Source of the DNA: Lederbergia panacisoli
GTDB lineage: Bacteria; Bacillota; Bacilli; Bacillales; Bacillaceae_C
Reading direction: 5' to 3'
Assembly: GCF_024626525.1 (NCBI RefSeq)
Contig: NZ_JANJGU010000004.1
Span: 124,001 to 188,000, forward strand
DNA length: 64,000 nt
Part shown: positions 37,301-46,234 of the stretch, one piece after another
Position numbering within the stretch: position 1 is the first letter of the stretch
Layout: each line of letters begins with the position of its first letter
Notes under the pieces: model-generated
Seen by the model: only the letters and a program-made list of their open reading frames with translations
Databases searched by the model: none
Told to the model about the DNA's origin: nothing
Program-made: the position numbers and the translations under genes

Positions 37301-38061
37301 TATCAAGTGACCGTGAGGGAGAACATATTACTTTTTTTGATATTACAGCTCAGCCTCGAAAAGTTATTACAACGCCTGTTTTTACAGGAATTAATAAAGG
37401 AAACCGCAGATATTCCCCATTTACGCAAAATATTGAGCGGCTCGTTCCATTTCGAACATTGACAGGACGCCAGCATTTTTATCTGGATCACGATGTTATG
37501 CTCGAATTTGGAGAGGAGCTCCCGACGTTTAAAGCTCCGCTCAAAAAAATGGCTTTTTATGATAAAGATAACCGGCCAGTGATGGATGGTCAGGAAATTA
37601 CCCTTAAATATTTAACCCCACATTTTAAGTGGTCCTATCACAGTACGTATGGAGATACATTACCAATGCTCACTCTTTTCAGAGGTGGACCACATGTTTG
37701 GTTAAATAATGAAGACGCAAAATCGGTTGGATTGGACGATAATGATTGGATTCAAATGTACAACCGCAATGGAGTTGTTGTCGCCAGGACCGTCGTGAGC
37801 CATCGTATCCCTCGTGGAGTGGCATTTATGTATCATGTTCAGGAGCGCTACATTAATGTACCTGGTTCACCGATTACAAATCAGCGTGGAGGAACGTTCA
37901 ACAGCCCGACACGCATTCACATGAAGCCGACTCAGATGATTGGCGGCTATGCGCAGTTAAGCTACGGATTTAATTATTACGGACCGACTGGAAATCAGAG
38001 AGATGAACAAGTAGTAATCCGCAAACTTGAAAGGGACGAGGTGAAGTGGCTTGAGAATTAA
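34375..38061 (+). CDS. narG: Respiratory nitrate reductase alpha subunit NarG
   Basis: Catalytic subunit of the membrane-bound, cytoplasm-facing nitrate reductase, 1228 aa, carrying bis-MGD molybdenum. The ATG at 34375 follows AAGGGAG; the open frame from 34321 adds no conserved sequence. The FS0 cluster ligands are seen in RTTHGVNCTGSCSWKVH and RGCQRGATFSW (His and three Cys). The molybdenum Asp lies in YADLPNSSPQIWGDQTD. GCQGRNGGGWAHYVGQEKVRP, MCSTGLYSDILLPAATWYEK and the C-terminal GPTGNQRDEQV are further family landmarks. It overlaps narH by 11 bases. No twin-arginine signal, as expected for NarG. Confidence 0.97.
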   Translation: MTNISKASSPFWKKLKFFGKTVPETEHSEMQPYDRGSERVYRRRWQHDKVVRTTHGVNCTGSCSWKVHVKDGIITWETQQTDYPSTGPDMPEFEPRGCQRGATFSWYTYSPLRIRYPYIRGSLLTLWREALQETKDPVAAWKSIAEDEEKSKEYKKSRGKGGLVRTTWDEMNTLISASLIHTIQEYGPDRIFGFSPIPAMSMVSYAAGGRFLSLLGGSLLSFYDWYADLPNSSPQIWGDQTDVPESSDWFNSSYIIAWGSNIPQTRTPDSHFYVESRYRGTKVVAVAPDYAEYVKFADNWLPVKVGMDGALAMAMTHVILKEFYVDQQVDFFNDYIKTYTDMPFLITLKEKDGGYVGDKFLRASDLSMIVEKSEWKPVLLDKKTGRFVIPNGTVGHRWDEKANWNLKLEDRDNGLGDIDPELTLLGQEDEVVMGLFPYFGEEQEGVLKRGLPVKKISVDGKEVYVTTVFDLMMANSAVGRGLPGDYPTSYEDDIPYTPAWQEKLTGVDKHQAAQIAREFAQNAIDSEGRSMIIMGAGINHWYHSDTIYRSILNLVMLTGCQGRNGGGWAHYVGQEKVRPIEGWGTIAMARDWGGPPRLMNGTSFFYFATEQWRYEDQRMENLKSPLVDKSKYSHPGDYNVLAARLGWLPSYPQFNKSSLKMGADARGLNDNLKKQVTEQLKNGQLKFAVENPEDRRNFPKVLFVWRANLIGSSAKGHEYFLKHLLGTHDGTLSTENEHDLTEEINWVEEMPQGKLDLMVSADFRMCSTGLYSDILLPAATWYEKYDISSTDMHPFVHPFNPAITPPWEAKSDWEMFRNLAKRFSMMAKHYLPEVVQDAVATPLGKDSPDEISQAYGRAPDWKHGEFEPMPGVNLPKLQIVERDYTKVFDKFVTLGPNAVNLGAHGIGYKAEEAYEKLLAMLGPSKYSEQYQDKPNLYTDKNAAEAMLALSSATNGSLAMKAWEALEKQTGQPLKDLSSDREGEHITFFDITAQPRKVITTPVFTGINKGNRRYSPFTQNIERLVPFRTLTGRQHFYLDHDVMLEFGEELPTFKAPLKKMAFYDKDNRPVMDGQEITLKYLTPHFKWSYHSTYGDTLPMLTLFRGGPHVWLNNEDAKSVGLDDNDWIQMYNRNGVVVARTVVSHRIPRGVAFMYHVQERYINVPGSPITNQRGGTFNSPTRIHMKPTQMIGGYAQLSYGFNYYGPTGNQRDEQVVIRKLERDEVKWLEN

Positions 38062-39619
38062 AGCGCAGTACGGTATGGTGATGAATTTGGATAAGTGTAT
38101 TGGCTGCCATACTTGTAGTGTAACGTGTAAAACGACGTGGACGAATCGCTCAGGTGCGGAATATATGTACTGGAATAATGTTGAGACAAAACCAGGCGTT
38201 GGATACCCGAAACGTTGGGAGAACCAAGATGAAAGAAAAGGTGGTTGGGAGCTAAGAAATGGGAAGCTCGAGTTAAAAGCGGGCGGTAGAGCAAGCAAGC
38301 TCCTCAATATCTTTTACAATCCCAATATGGCGCCGATTGATGACTACTATGAGCCTTGGGATTATGAATATGAAAATTTAATTAATAGTCCGGCTGGCGA
38401 CTACCAGCCGGTCGCACGCCCAAAATCACAACTTACCGACGAGTATATGGACATCCAGTGGGGTCCAAATTGGGAGGATGATCTCGCAGGGGTTTATAAA
38501 ACGGGTAAAGATGACCCGAATATGAACGGTCTCGAAGAGCAAATAAAGTTTGAATTTGAAGAAACCTTCATGATGTATTTGCCTAGAATATGTGAACATT
38601 GTATTAATCCATCATGTCTTGCTTCCTGTCCTTCCGGAGCCATTTATAAGCGTGATGAAGACGGGATTGTCCTTGTTGATCAAGATGCGTGTCGCAGCTG
38701 GCGCTTTTGTATGTCGGGATGTCCATATAAGAAAGTTTATTTTAACTGGAAAACGAATAAAGCTGAAAAATGTACATTCTGTTTTCCAAGAATTGAAACG
38801 GGTCAGCCTACCATCTGTTCTGAAACTTGTGTTGGCCGCCTTCGTTATATCGGTCTCGTATTATATGATGCGGATAAAGTGCTCGAAGCTGCATCCGTTG
38901 AAGACGATAAGGATGTGTATGAAGCCCAGTTAGAAATGTTTTTAGATCCACATGATCCTGAAATCATTGAAGAAGCGAGAAAGCAAGGGATTTCGGATGA
39001 TTGGATAAAGGCAGCACAAGATTCACCGGTTTATAAAATGGCCGTGGAGCAAAAAATTGCGTTGCCGCTTCATCCTGAATACCGAACATTGCCGATGGTA
39101 TGGTACGTACCTCCGCTTAGCCCATTTATGAATGCGTTTGGGGGAATTGGAGATGCAATTAATCCAAGAGTAGTATTTCCGACAATTGAACAAATGCGGA
39201 TTCCGATTGAATATTTAGCCAATTTGTTCACAGCGGGAGATACACAAGTGATTAAAAATGTTTTGCGTAAATTAGTAGCTATGAGAAGCTATATGCGCCA
39301 ATTAAATTTAGATCAGCCGACAGACGCAAGTATTTTAGAGGCAGCTGGATTATCAGAGAAGGTTGTTCGGGAAATGTATGAGCTGTCCGCAATTGCAAAA
39401 TACTCTGATCGCTATGTCATCCCTCCTTCTCATAAAGAGCTTTCTGGTGACATGTTCTCCGAAAGAGGAATGGCTGGTTTTGAGGAATTTGGTCATGGTG
39501 GCGGTGGAGGAAGCTGTGAAACATGCGCTGTGGGTGCACATCCACCGGAATCGCCACTCGACTACTATGGAGAGCAATATTGGAGGGAGCTAGATGAATC
39601 AAAAGCAGAAGGCATATAG
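38051..39619 (+). CDS. narH: Respiratory nitrate reductase beta subunit NarH
   Basis: Electron-transfer subunit of 522 aa with four iron-sulfur clusters. The cysteine groups are all visible: CIGCHTCSVTCK, CEHCINPSCLASCP, CRSWRFCMSGCPYKK (Trp in place of one Cys, giving the [3Fe-4S] centre) and CTFCFPRIETGQPTICSETC. The end is rich in Gly (GHGGGGGSCETCAVGAH). The start is a TTG at 38051 with GAGGTGAAG upstream, inside the end of narG. It overlaps narJ by 26 bases. Confidence 0.96.
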   Translation: MRIKAQYGMVMNLDKCIGCHTCSVTCKTTWTNRSGAEYMYWNNVETKPGVGYPKRWENQDERKGGWELRNGKLELKAGGRASKLLNIFYNPNMAPIDDYYEPWDYEYENLINSPAGDYQPVARPKSQLTDEYMDIQWGPNWEDDLAGVYKTGKDDPNMNGLEEQIKFEFEETFMMYLPRICEHCINPSCLASCPSGAIYKRDEDGIVLVDQDACRSWRFCMSGCPYKKVYFNWKTNKAEKCTFCFPRIETGQPTICSETCVGRLRYIGLVLYDADKVLEAASVEDDKDVYEAQLEMFLDPHDPEIIEEARKQGISDDWIKAAQDSPVYKMAVEQKIALPLHPEYRTLPMVWYVPPLSPFMNAFGGIGDAINPRVVFPTIEQMRIPIEYLANLFTAGDTQVIKNVLRKLVAMRSYMRQLNLDQPTDASILEAAGLSEKVVREMYELSAIAKYSDRYVIPPSHKELSGDMFSERGMAGFEEFGHGGGGGSCETCAVGAHPPESPLDYYGEQYWRELDESKAEGI

Positions 39620-40124
39620 TCTAGTCTCCAGTCTTCTTCAATATCCCGAGACAGAGTGGAAGAAAGAATTACAGGGTTTAGACATCGCCCATGAATTTCC
39701 CGACGAATCAATTAGGATGCCGTTACTTAGATTTTTAACGTATGTAAAAAATACTACGTTTCATAATCTATGTGAAAATTACGTTTATACTTTCGATTTT
39801 TATGATAAAACAACTCTATATTTAACACATACTGTTTTCAAAGATAATCGTGATCGTGGGTCTGTTCTCTCACAACTAAGGCGGCAAATGATGGAGCTTG
39901 GAATGGAATTTACAACGGAAGAATTGCCAGATTACTTGCCTCTTGTTTTGGAATTTGCATCGATTGTGCCGGAAAAGGATTCGGCTAAAATTCTCAATCT
40001 TCATTTGCGATCCATTAAAAACTTGGAATTGGAATTGCAAGGAATTGATAGTCCGTATCGCTATTTAGTCGCCGCATGCATTCAATGTATCGAAATGGCG
40101 GAAGAAAACGAAAAAGTTTCTTAA
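39594..40124 (+). CDS. narJ: Nitrate reductase assembly chaperone NarJ
   Basis: Cytosolic chaperone of 176 aa needed for cofactor loading of NarGH before membrane attachment; not part of the final enzyme. Family (TorD/NarJ) features: AYSLVSSLLQYPE near the N-terminus, ENYVYTFDFYDKTTLYLTHTVFKDNRDRG-region motifs and DYLPLVLEFASIVPE. The GGAGGGAGCTAG site and ATG lie within narH, so translation is coupled. It is followed closely by narI. Confidence 0.93.
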   Translation: MNQKQKAYSLVSSLLQYPETEWKKELQGLDIAHEFPDESIRMPLLRFLTYVKNTTFHNLCENYVYTFDFYDKTTLYLTHTVFKDNRDRGSVLSQLRRQMMELGMEFTTEELPDYLPLVLEFASIVPEKDSAKILNLHLRSIKNLELELQGIDSPYRYLVAACIQCIEMAEENEKVS

Positions 40125-40147
40125 GGAAACAGAAGGGAGGTTATACG

Positions 40148-40858
40148 ATGAGCTTTCTAGATTATTTTCTTTGGGGAGTCTTTCCGTATTTATGTTTAAC
40201 GATTTTTGTCGTCGGTCATATTTATCGATATAATGTCGATCAGTTTGGATGGTCGGCGCAGTCAAGTGAGTTTTTGGAAAAGAAACAATTAAAATGGGGA
40301 AGCCTTCTGTTTCATTGGGGGATTATCTTTGTTTTCTTCGGTCATATCGCCGGAATTTTAGTGCCAAAAGTCATTTATGATACGATGGGAATTTCCGATC
40401 ATATGTATCATTTTGGAGCTGTTTGGTTTGGAGGAGCGGCAGGGTTAGCAACTGTCATTGGCGGGTTTCTGTTGTTTTTAAGAAGGAGCGGAACGCGGAG
40501 AGTTAGAAATACGAGCAACCCGAATGCCATGTTTACTCTCATTATATTGGGAGCGGTAGTATTAGTAGGTTTTACTGCGACAGTCGGGTATACAGCATCA
40601 GGTGGGGACTTCGATTATCGTACAACAATTGGCCCTTGGTTCAGGGGATTATTGATTTTCAGTCCAAAACCTGAATTGATGGTTGGTGCACCATATGGTT
40701 TTCAGCTACATGTATTTTTAGCTTTCGCACTATTTGCCGTTTGGCCGTTTACAAGACTCGTCCATGTGTGGAGCTTGCCGCTTGAATATTTAGGCAGAAA
40801 GTATATCGTATATCGAAAAATGAACCCGCAGACGACAAGCAAAGAAAATAGAGGATAA
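40148..40858 (+). CDS. narI: Respiratory nitrate reductase gamma subunit NarI (cytochrome b)
   Basis: Membrane subunit of 236 aa with five helices that oxidises menaquinol and passes electrons through two b hemes to NarH. The ATG at 40148 follows GAAGGGAGG; an open frame starting inside narJ is not used. Heme-binding His residues are in SLLFHWGIIFVFFGHIAG, SDHMYHFGAVW and the late QLHVFLAFALFAVWPFTRLVHVW. The N-terminus MSFLDYFLWGVFPYLCLTIFV is typical. Completes narGHJI. Confidence 0.95.
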   Translation: MSFLDYFLWGVFPYLCLTIFVVGHIYRYNVDQFGWSAQSSEFLEKKQLKWGSLLFHWGIIFVFFGHIAGILVPKVIYDTMGISDHMYHFGAVWFGGAAGLATVIGGFLLFLRRSGTRRVRNTSNPNAMFTLIILGAVVLVGFTATVGYTASGGDFDYRTTIGPWFRGLLIFSPKPELMVGAPYGFQLHVFLAFALFAVWPFTRLVHVWSLPLEYLGRKYIVYRKMNPQTTSKENRG

Positions 40859-40917
40859 TAAAGGTGGATCTGTCAATATGACGCAGATCCATTAGGTCAT
40901 TCGAGAGGAGAGATTGT

Positions 40918-41346
40918 ATGTCAGGTCCATCATTACGTAAGCTTGACGCCCATCGAGCCATTCATGATGGTTCTTTTATCGAGGCAAAAAACTTAACGGA
41001 TCTCTTGTATAAATTGGTAGGGGAGGAGCGCGATAAAGAAGCTATGGAAGTAGCAGACGCGTTAGTAGAACATTGGGAGTTGCGCGTCATTACACATGCC
41101 GATTCAGAGGAGCAAGGTTTTTACAAAGAAGTCGTTGAAAAAGAACCGAAAATGCTTGAAACGATTGCAATGTTAACAAGAGATCACGACCTGATTCGGA
41201 TTCTTGCAGAACGAGTGCGGGGGATATTGAAAAAAGATGGAGTAACGAAGGAAGTGCTTGAGAGTTTTACGGGAATGTTAATTGTGAACGAAATACATAG
41301 TCGTGACGAAGAACGGCTGTTGCTGGATCATGAACATGATCATTGA
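40918..41346 (+). CDS. Hemerythrin-like protein at the end of the nar operon
   Basis: Soluble 142 aa helical protein. His and acidic residues at hemerythrin-like spacing are DAHRAIHDGSFIEAKN, VITHADSEEQGFYKE, LTRDHDLIRIL and NEIHSRDEERLLLDH, fitting a di-iron HHE domain. GAGAGGAG lies before the ATG. It follows narI after 59 bases with no terminator between, so co-transcription is likely. Such proteins bind oxygen or nitric oxide or store iron; at this position a role in handling oxygen or nitrogen oxides made during nitrate respiration is a reasonable inference. The stop is 17 bases before repeat array 2. Confidence 0.78.
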   Translation: MSGPSLRKLDAHRAIHDGSFIEAKNLTDLLYKLVGEERDKEAMEVADALVEHWELRVITHADSEEQGFYKEVVEKEPKMLETIAMLTRDHDLIRILAERVRGILKKDGVTKEVLESFTGMLIVNEIHSRDEERLLLDHEHDH

Positions 41347-41363
41347 GCATAAAGGCTAGATTT

Positions 41364-42047
41364 CCGTTGCGATCCAAGCCCAATCGCACCGGTAAAAGCA
41401 CCAGCGCTCAAATTCCGTTGCGATCCAAGCCCGATCGCACCGGTAAAGGCGCCAGCGCTCAATTTCCGTTGCAATCCAAGTCCAATCGCACCGGTAAAAG
41501 CGCCGGTGCTCAATTTCCGTTGTGGTCCAAGCCCGATCGCACCGGTAAAGGCGCCAGCGCTCAAATTCCGTTGCGATCCAAGTCCAATCGCACCGGTAAA
41601 GGCGCCAGCGCCCAATTTCCGTTGCGATCCAAGCCCAATCGCACCGGTAAAAGCACCAGCGCTCGAATTCCGTTGCGATCCAAGCCCAATCGCACCGATA
41701 AAAGCACCAGCGCTCGAATTTCCGTTGCGATCCAAGCCCAATCGCACCGGTAAAAGCGCCGGTGCTCAATTTCCGTAGTGATCCAAGCCCGATCGCACCG
41801 GTAAAAGCACTAGCGCTCAATTTCCGTTGCAATCCAAGTCCAATCGCACCGGTAAAAGCGCCGGTGCTCAATTTCCGTTGTGATCCAAGCCCAATCGCAC
41901 CGGTAAAGGCGCCAGCGCCCAATTTCCGTTGCGATCCAAGCCCAATCGCGCCGGTAAAAGCACCAGCGCTCAAATTCCGTTGCGATCCAAGCCCGATCGC
42001 ACCGGTAAAAGCACTAGCGCTCAATTTCCGTAGTGATCCAAGCCCAG
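41364..42047 (+). repeat. Tandem repeat array 2: 13 units of 51 bp plus a partial (family B)
   Basis: Units start at 41364 and recur every 51 bases up to 42028, with one 52-base unit at 41670. The unit begins CCGTTGCGATCCAAGCCC, continues ATCGCACCGGTAAA and ends GCGCTCAAATT. Each unit can fold: CCGTTGCGAT pairs with ATCGCACCGG in nine of ten positions around a nine-base loop. The GC content is clearly higher than the flanks. Because 51 is a multiple of three, long frames stay open on both strands, but they lack ribosome sites and are not genes. A further hairpin GGTAGTA / TACTACC (42052-42075) and the terminator at 42108 follow. Confidence 0.96.
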
Positions 42048-42107
42048 TGATGGTAGTAAACTCGTGAATACTACCGATAATCCTGATATTAAATATTTTC
42101 TAGGCAT

Positions 42108-42155
42108 AAAAAAGAAGCTACTTAAGCTAACCAGACTTAAGATAGCTCCTTTTTT
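42108..42155. terminator. Bidirectional terminator between the nar operon and pbpC
   Basis: AGCTACTTAAG pairs with CTTAAGATAGCT, flanked by an A-run before and a T-run after, so it works for both convergent transcripts. On the plus strand the nar-hemerythrin transcript would include array 2. Confidence 0.85.
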
Positions 42156-44164
42156 CATTGTTGTTTTATTTCAGTAAAAATATTTTTAACCTTATCGACC
42201 GCAGAATCTTTTCCGTCCGCCTCAAGCATTAATGCAATTAATGTGTCTGGGTGGTCAGGGTTATATGCTACAAACCAGCTATTCTCTTTTCCTTTTTTCC
42301 CTTGTTCTTCTTTAGCGAATTCGGCTGTTCCCGTTTTTCCTGCGAGTGGATAGTCTTTAATTCGCGCGCCGCGAGCTGTTCCAAGGGAGTCTTCGACCAC
42401 TTTTCTAAGAGCAGCTCCCATATGATCAACTTCTTCTTGGCTTAACAAGTTTTCTTTCCAAAATTCACCTTGTTTATCGTCTGTAAGCAAGATGGGTTTA
42501 ATCATATTTCCGTTGTTTGTAAAAATTGTGAAGGTTGACGCAATGTGGAGCACATTCATTTCAACTTGGCCTTGGCCATAGCTTGAGTCGGCTAAAGCAA
42601 TTTCCGAATCAATGTTTCCGATACTGGATGTATGCATCGGGTATGCAAATGGCATATCTTCGTCAAAACCAAAATCCTTCAATCCTGCAACAAACTTATC
42701 TGTACCAAGCTCTAATGTCGTTTGGGCAAAATAAATATTATCCGAATAGATTAAGGCTTTTTCAAGATTAATTGGTACTCCATGATCGCTAACACGAGTA
42801 ACTTTATAATTCCCCCAAGAGGCATCCTTCTGCCATGACAAATCTTTAATAGAGAGGGATTTTTCCCAATTTAGGGTCCCTTCTTTTAAGCCAATGGCCG
42901 CTGTAATAGGTTTAAGTACTGAGCCAGGGGCAAAAGTTGAATTAAATCGATTGAGCATTGGTTTGTCAGGGTTTTCCTCGAGAGCCTTCCATTCATCGTT
43001 TGTAGGACCTAAAGCAAGAGTATTAGGATCATAGCTCGGACTGCTCACTAACGCCAACGTTTCTCCTGTAATAGGGTTGATGGCCGCGGCTGTTCCTGGC
43101 TTTCCAGCTAGTTCATCAAAAATCGTAACCTGAAGTGCGCTGTCAATCGTCAATTGAACGTCTTCCCCGTCTTTTACTTCTTTTTCAGCAAGAATAACTT
43201 CACTTCCGTCTTCCTTCTGGATGACTATTTTTACACCAGGTTCACCTCTCAACTGATCTTCAAACACTAATTCGAGGCCGCGTCTACCAATCATATCTGA
43301 GGAAGTATAACCTTTATCCTTATATTTTTCTAAATCTTCCGCAGTAACAGGCGCGATATTTCCTGTTAAGTGAGCGGCTCTTTCCCCCAATGGGTAAACC
43401 CTCGCTTCAACGTCCATTCCAATGACACCCGGAACTTGCCCCACCTTTTCCCGCAACTCATAACTTTTTTCTGGAACTGTTTTGATTGGAACAAAGCTAT
43501 CAGGCTGTACCCAAGATTGTCCGAGCGACTTCTCAATCTGTTCAGCACTCACACCTAAAATTTTGGAAACTTGTTTAATAACGCTCTCTTCCTGCCCCTC
43601 TATATCTTTCGGAACCAATCCAATTTGCCTGGCAACTCCATTTTCCGCAATGGCAATACTGTTCCGGTCTAAAATAGCTCCACGCTTCGGAGAGGCAGTC
43701 TGGACGGCAATTTTATCTCCTTCTTCAAGCTCAGGAAAAATAAAACTCGTATCCCAATTTAGCAACCATTCCTTATTTCCCTCTTCCTCTTCTTCCTTTA
43801 TAAATTCCACTTGGTGAGTAAAAGCAATTTCGCCAGCAAGGCTATCCATTTTTACATCAAATGGAAATTCAATTTCTGTTGCTTCTTTATCCGTTTCTTC
43901 TTCAGGATTTTTAAATTGAACCTTTAAATTTTTGATCTCCAAATCTTCATATACTTTTTTATAGCGTTCAACAAAATCCTCTTTTATTACAGTTTCTTTC
44001 GATTCAGTTGATAAAAAGTCATACATTTTATCGAACTTTTGATCATTCCAAAGTTTTACATATTCCGCAAAACGGTCTTCCGGTTTCGGTTCTTTTTCTT
44101 TATTACATCCTACGATTAAGGAACTAAGTAATAAAAATATCGTAATTAAGACGAATTTTTTCAT
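42155..44164 (-). CDS. pbpC: Penicillin-binding lipoprotein PbpC (class B PBP3, MecA-like)
   Basis: Cell-wall DD-transpeptidase, 669 aa, matching B. subtilis PbpC in size. The N-terminal signal ends in the lipobox LIVGC, so it is a lipoprotein anchored outside the membrane. Residues about 30-140 form the NTF2-like MecA N-terminal domain ([24 protein letters not shown]). A PBP dimerisation domain follows ([10 protein letters not shown]), then the transpeptidase: SxxK in [12 protein letters not shown] in YSDNIYF and KTG in [10 protein letters not shown]. All three active-site motifs are intact. GGGGAGGTAG precedes the ATG. Members of this MecA-like group often have low beta-lactam affinity; whether this one does is not visible. 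Confidence 0.92.
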   Translation of the reverse strand: MKKFVLITIFLLLSSLIVGCNKEKEPKPEDRFAEYVKLWNDQKFDKMYDFLSTESKETVIKEDFVERYKKVYEDLEIKNLKVQFKNPEEETDKEATEIEFPFDVKMDSLAGEIAFTHQVEFIKEEEEEGNKEWLLNWDTSFIFPELEEGDKIAVQTASPKRGAILDRNSIAIAENGVARQIGLVPKDIEGQEESVIKQVSKILGVSAEQIEKSLGQSWVQPDSFVPIKTVPEKSYELREKVGQVPGVIGMDVEARVYPLGERAAHLTGNIAPVTAEDLEKYKDKGYTSSDMIGRRGLELVFEDQLRGEPGVKIVIQKEDGSEVILAEKEVKDGEDVQLTIDSALQVTIFDELAGKPGTAAAINPITGETLALVSSPSYDPNTLALGPTNDEWKALEENPDKPMLNRFNSTFAPGSVLKPITAAIGLKEGTLNWEKSLSIKDLSWQKDASWGNYKVTRVSDHGVPINLEKALIYSDNIYFAQTTLELGTDKFVAGLKDFGFDEDMPFAYPMHTSSIGNIDSEIALADSSYGQGQVEMNVLHIASTFTIFTNNGNMIKPILLTDDKQGEFWKENLLSQEEVDHMGAALRKVVEDSLGTARGARIKDYPLAGKTGTAEFAKEEQGKKGKENSWFVAYNPDHPDTLIALMLEADGKDSAVDKVKNIFTEIKQQ

Positions 44165-44295
44165 TCTTCTACCTCCCCATGTCGTTTATTGTATCATTTA
44201 AGGAAGATGAAAAAAAACAACTCGTTTTTTCAAACTTCAATCGATATGTTAAAATGGAAAAAGCGAATCATTACATAAAAGCAAGGAGAAGACAA

Positions 44296-45222
44296 ATGGA
44301 GAAAATTCTAATTTTCGGGCATAAAAACCCCGATACTGATTCAATATGCTCGGCGCTCGTATATGCAGATATCAAATCAAAATTAAAGCAGAATGTTGAA
44401 GCTGTTCGTTTAGGGGAAGTGAATGGCGAAACTAAGTTTGCACTAGATACTTTTAATGTAGAGGCACCGCGCCTAGTCCAAACAGTTGCAAATGAAACAG
44501 ACAGAGTCATTTTGGTTGACCATAATGAACGCCAACAAAGTGCAGTAGACATTGAAAAAGTGCGTGTCGTTGAAGTGATCGACCATCATAGAATCGCTAA
44601 TTTTGAAACAAGCGACCCACTCTATTTTCGCGCAGAACCTGTCGGATGTACAGCAACTATTTTGAAAAAAGTCTATAAGGAAAATGGTTTGGAAATCGAT
44701 AAGAAAATGGCAGGGTTAATGCTATCCGCAATTATTTCTGACTCCTTATTGTTCAAATCGCCAACATGCACGGAGGAAGATATTGCTGCGGCTCGCGAAC
44801 TTGCTGAAATTGCTGGGGTTGATGCCGACAGCTATGGTCTTGATATGTTAAAAGCTGGTGCTGATGTAAGCAGTAAAACAATTGAGCAGTTGCTCTCACT
44901 TGATGCGAAAGAATTTACAATGGGTAATGCAAAGGTTGAAATTGCTCAAGTAAATGCAGTTGGTGTAGAGGAAGTTCTTGAGCGTAAAGCAGAAATTGAA
45001 GAGGCGCTTAATCGAGTGATCGAACAAAAAGGATTGGATTTATTCTTGTTTGTCGTAACTGATATTTTAACAAATGATTCTACAGCGATAGCAGTTGGAC
45101 AAGCAGCAAAAGCAGTTGAACAAGCATTTAATGTGACTCTTGATAATAATAAAGCAGTGCTTGCAGGTGTTGTTTCCCGAAAGAAACAAATAGTCCCTCC
45201 ACTCACAGACGCTTTAAACTAA
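44296..45222 (+). CDS. ppaC: Manganese-dependent inorganic pyrophosphatase PpaC
   Basis: Cytosolic family II pyrophosphatase, 308 aa, hydrolysing PPi to drive biosynthesis. The ATG at 44296 has AAGGAGAA; the frame is open upstream to 44179 but without a site. DHH-family metal motifs: [25 protein letters not shown] (the DHH signature) and AIISDSLLF. The C-terminal DHHA2 domain ends in [13 protein letters not shown], the substrate-binding SRKKQ motif. Length and motifs are standard. Divergent from pbpC. Confidence 0.96.
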   Translation: MEKILIFGHKNPDTDSICSALVYADIKSKLKQNVEAVRLGEVNGETKFALDTFNVEAPRLVQTVANETDRVILVDHNERQQSAVDIEKVRVVEVIDHHRIANFETSDPLYFRAEPVGCTATILKKVYKENGLEIDKKMAGLMLSAIISDSLLFKSPTCTEEDIAAARELAEIAGVDADSYGLDMLKAGADVSSKTIEQLLSLDAKEFTMGNAKVEIAQVNAVGVEEVLERKAEIEEALNRVIEQKGLDLFLFVVTDILTNDSTAIAVGQAAKAVEQAFNVTLDNNKAVLAGVVSRKKQIVPPLTDALN

Positions 45223-45307
45223 TAAAGTGACGCACGCGTGGACCTTCGACAAGTAAAATTGACGCTGGTTTATGACCTTGAGGGGCTAGGGCCTGCAGTT
45301 AGATAAT

Positions 45308-45335
45308 AAAAGGACAGCGAGAAGCTGTCCTTTGC
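45308..45335 (+). terminator. Terminator after ppaC
   Basis: AAAAGGACAGC and GCTGTCCTTT form a compact stem with a GAGAA loop. The T-run is short and overlaps the -35 of the pheA promoter. The 85 bases between ppaC and the hairpin hold no gene. Confidence 0.75.
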
Positions 45336-45360
45336 TTTTATAAAAAACCTGGATTATAAT
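45332..45360 (+). promoter_or_regulatory. Candidate sigma-A promoter of pheA
   Basis: TTGCTT (45332) and TATAAT (45355) with a 17-base spacer. Transcription would start near 45367, giving a leader of about 26 bases. Confidence 0.6.
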
Positions 45361-45392
45361 TTTGGGAATTGATGCAAAAGGGGTATGTTATT

Positions 45393-46217
45393 TTGAAAGT
45401 AGCTTATTTAGGACCAAAAGGAACTTTTTCAGAAGAAGCGGCACTGCGTTATTTTTCAAATTCTAAAAATGAAATGATTATGTACAATACGATTTTTGAT
45501 GTACTTGAAGCAGTGGACGAAGGGGAAGCCGATAAAGGGATTGTTCCAATAGAAAATGCGATTGAAGGCACCATCACGATGACAACTGATGGTTTAATTA
45601 ATCACGATGTTTGGATTGAAGGGGAAGCTATTTTACCTGTTAAGTTACATTTGTTAACAGTAAGAGGGGCAAATCTAGGGGATATTAAAGAAATATGGTC
45701 GATTCCACCGGCATTAGCACAATGCAGAATGTTTACAAAGGAAATGAAGGCCGAAACGCAGCATTATAGCAGTACATCCGGTGCGGCTGAAGCTCTTAGT
45801 CAATCAGGGCGATTGGATGCAGGTGCTGTTGCATCGGAGTTGGCTGCCGATATTTTCGATTTGGATATTGCTAAAAGGGATATTCATGACAATGACTGCA
45901 ACTCTACGAGATTCCTTGTCCTATCTAAAACGCCGAATGGAAACATTCACGAAACAGATAAATCCATGCTTTTAATTACTCCGACAGAAGACCGACCAGG
46001 GTTGCTGGCGATTATTTTAAACGTATTTTCTTCATTAGACATTAACCTTTCGTGGATTGAATCTCGTCCAACTAAGAAAAAACTTGGTACATATCGATTT
46101 TTCATTGAAGCGGCACTCGGTGTGCATGATGCGAATTTGAAAAAAGCCGTTACCATTCTTGAAGCATACGGACACGAAGTGAGGGTGCTAGGAAGCTATC
46201 GGAAAACAAAACTATAA
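45393..46217 (+). CDS. pheA: Prephenate dehydratase PheA
   Basis: Converts prephenate to phenylpyruvate in phenylalanine synthesis; 274 aa from the TTG at 45393, with AAAAGGGG nine bases upstream. An ATG at 45372 is in frame but lacks a ribosome site, and homologues start close to KVAYLGPKGTFSEEAA. Catalytic domain features: YLGPKGTFSEEAAL, GIVPIENAIEGTI and CNSTRFLVL (the TRF active-site motif). A C-terminal ACT domain (DRPGLLAIILNVFSSLDINLSWIESRP) binds phenylalanine for feedback inhibition. Monofunctional, with no chorismate mutase part. The DsbA-like gene follows after 17 bases. Confidence 0.93.
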   Translation: MKVAYLGPKGTFSEEAALRYFSNSKNEMIMYNTIFDVLEAVDEGEADKGIVPIENAIEGTITMTTDGLINHDVWIEGEAILPVKLHLLTVRGANLGDIKEIWSIPPALAQCRMFTKEMKAETQHYSSTSGAAEALSQSGRLDAGAVASELAADIFDLDIAKRDIHDNDCNSTRFLVLSKTPNGNIHETDKSMLLITPTEDRPGLLAIILNVFSSLDINLSWIESRPTKKKLGTYRFFIEAALGVHDANLKKAVTILEAYGHEVRVLGSYRKTKL

Positions 46218-46234
46218 AAAGAAGGTGCTAGCTC

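Noticed and set aside
41340-42067. Long overlapping ORFs on both strands of array 2 (90 to 222 codons)
   Set aside because: They exist only because the 51-bp period is a multiple of three. There is no ribosome site, the peptides are pure 17-residue repeats, and both strands are open equally.
45223-45307. Another copy of the dispersed repeat after ppaC
   Set aside because: Only vague similarity; the defining ends are not present.
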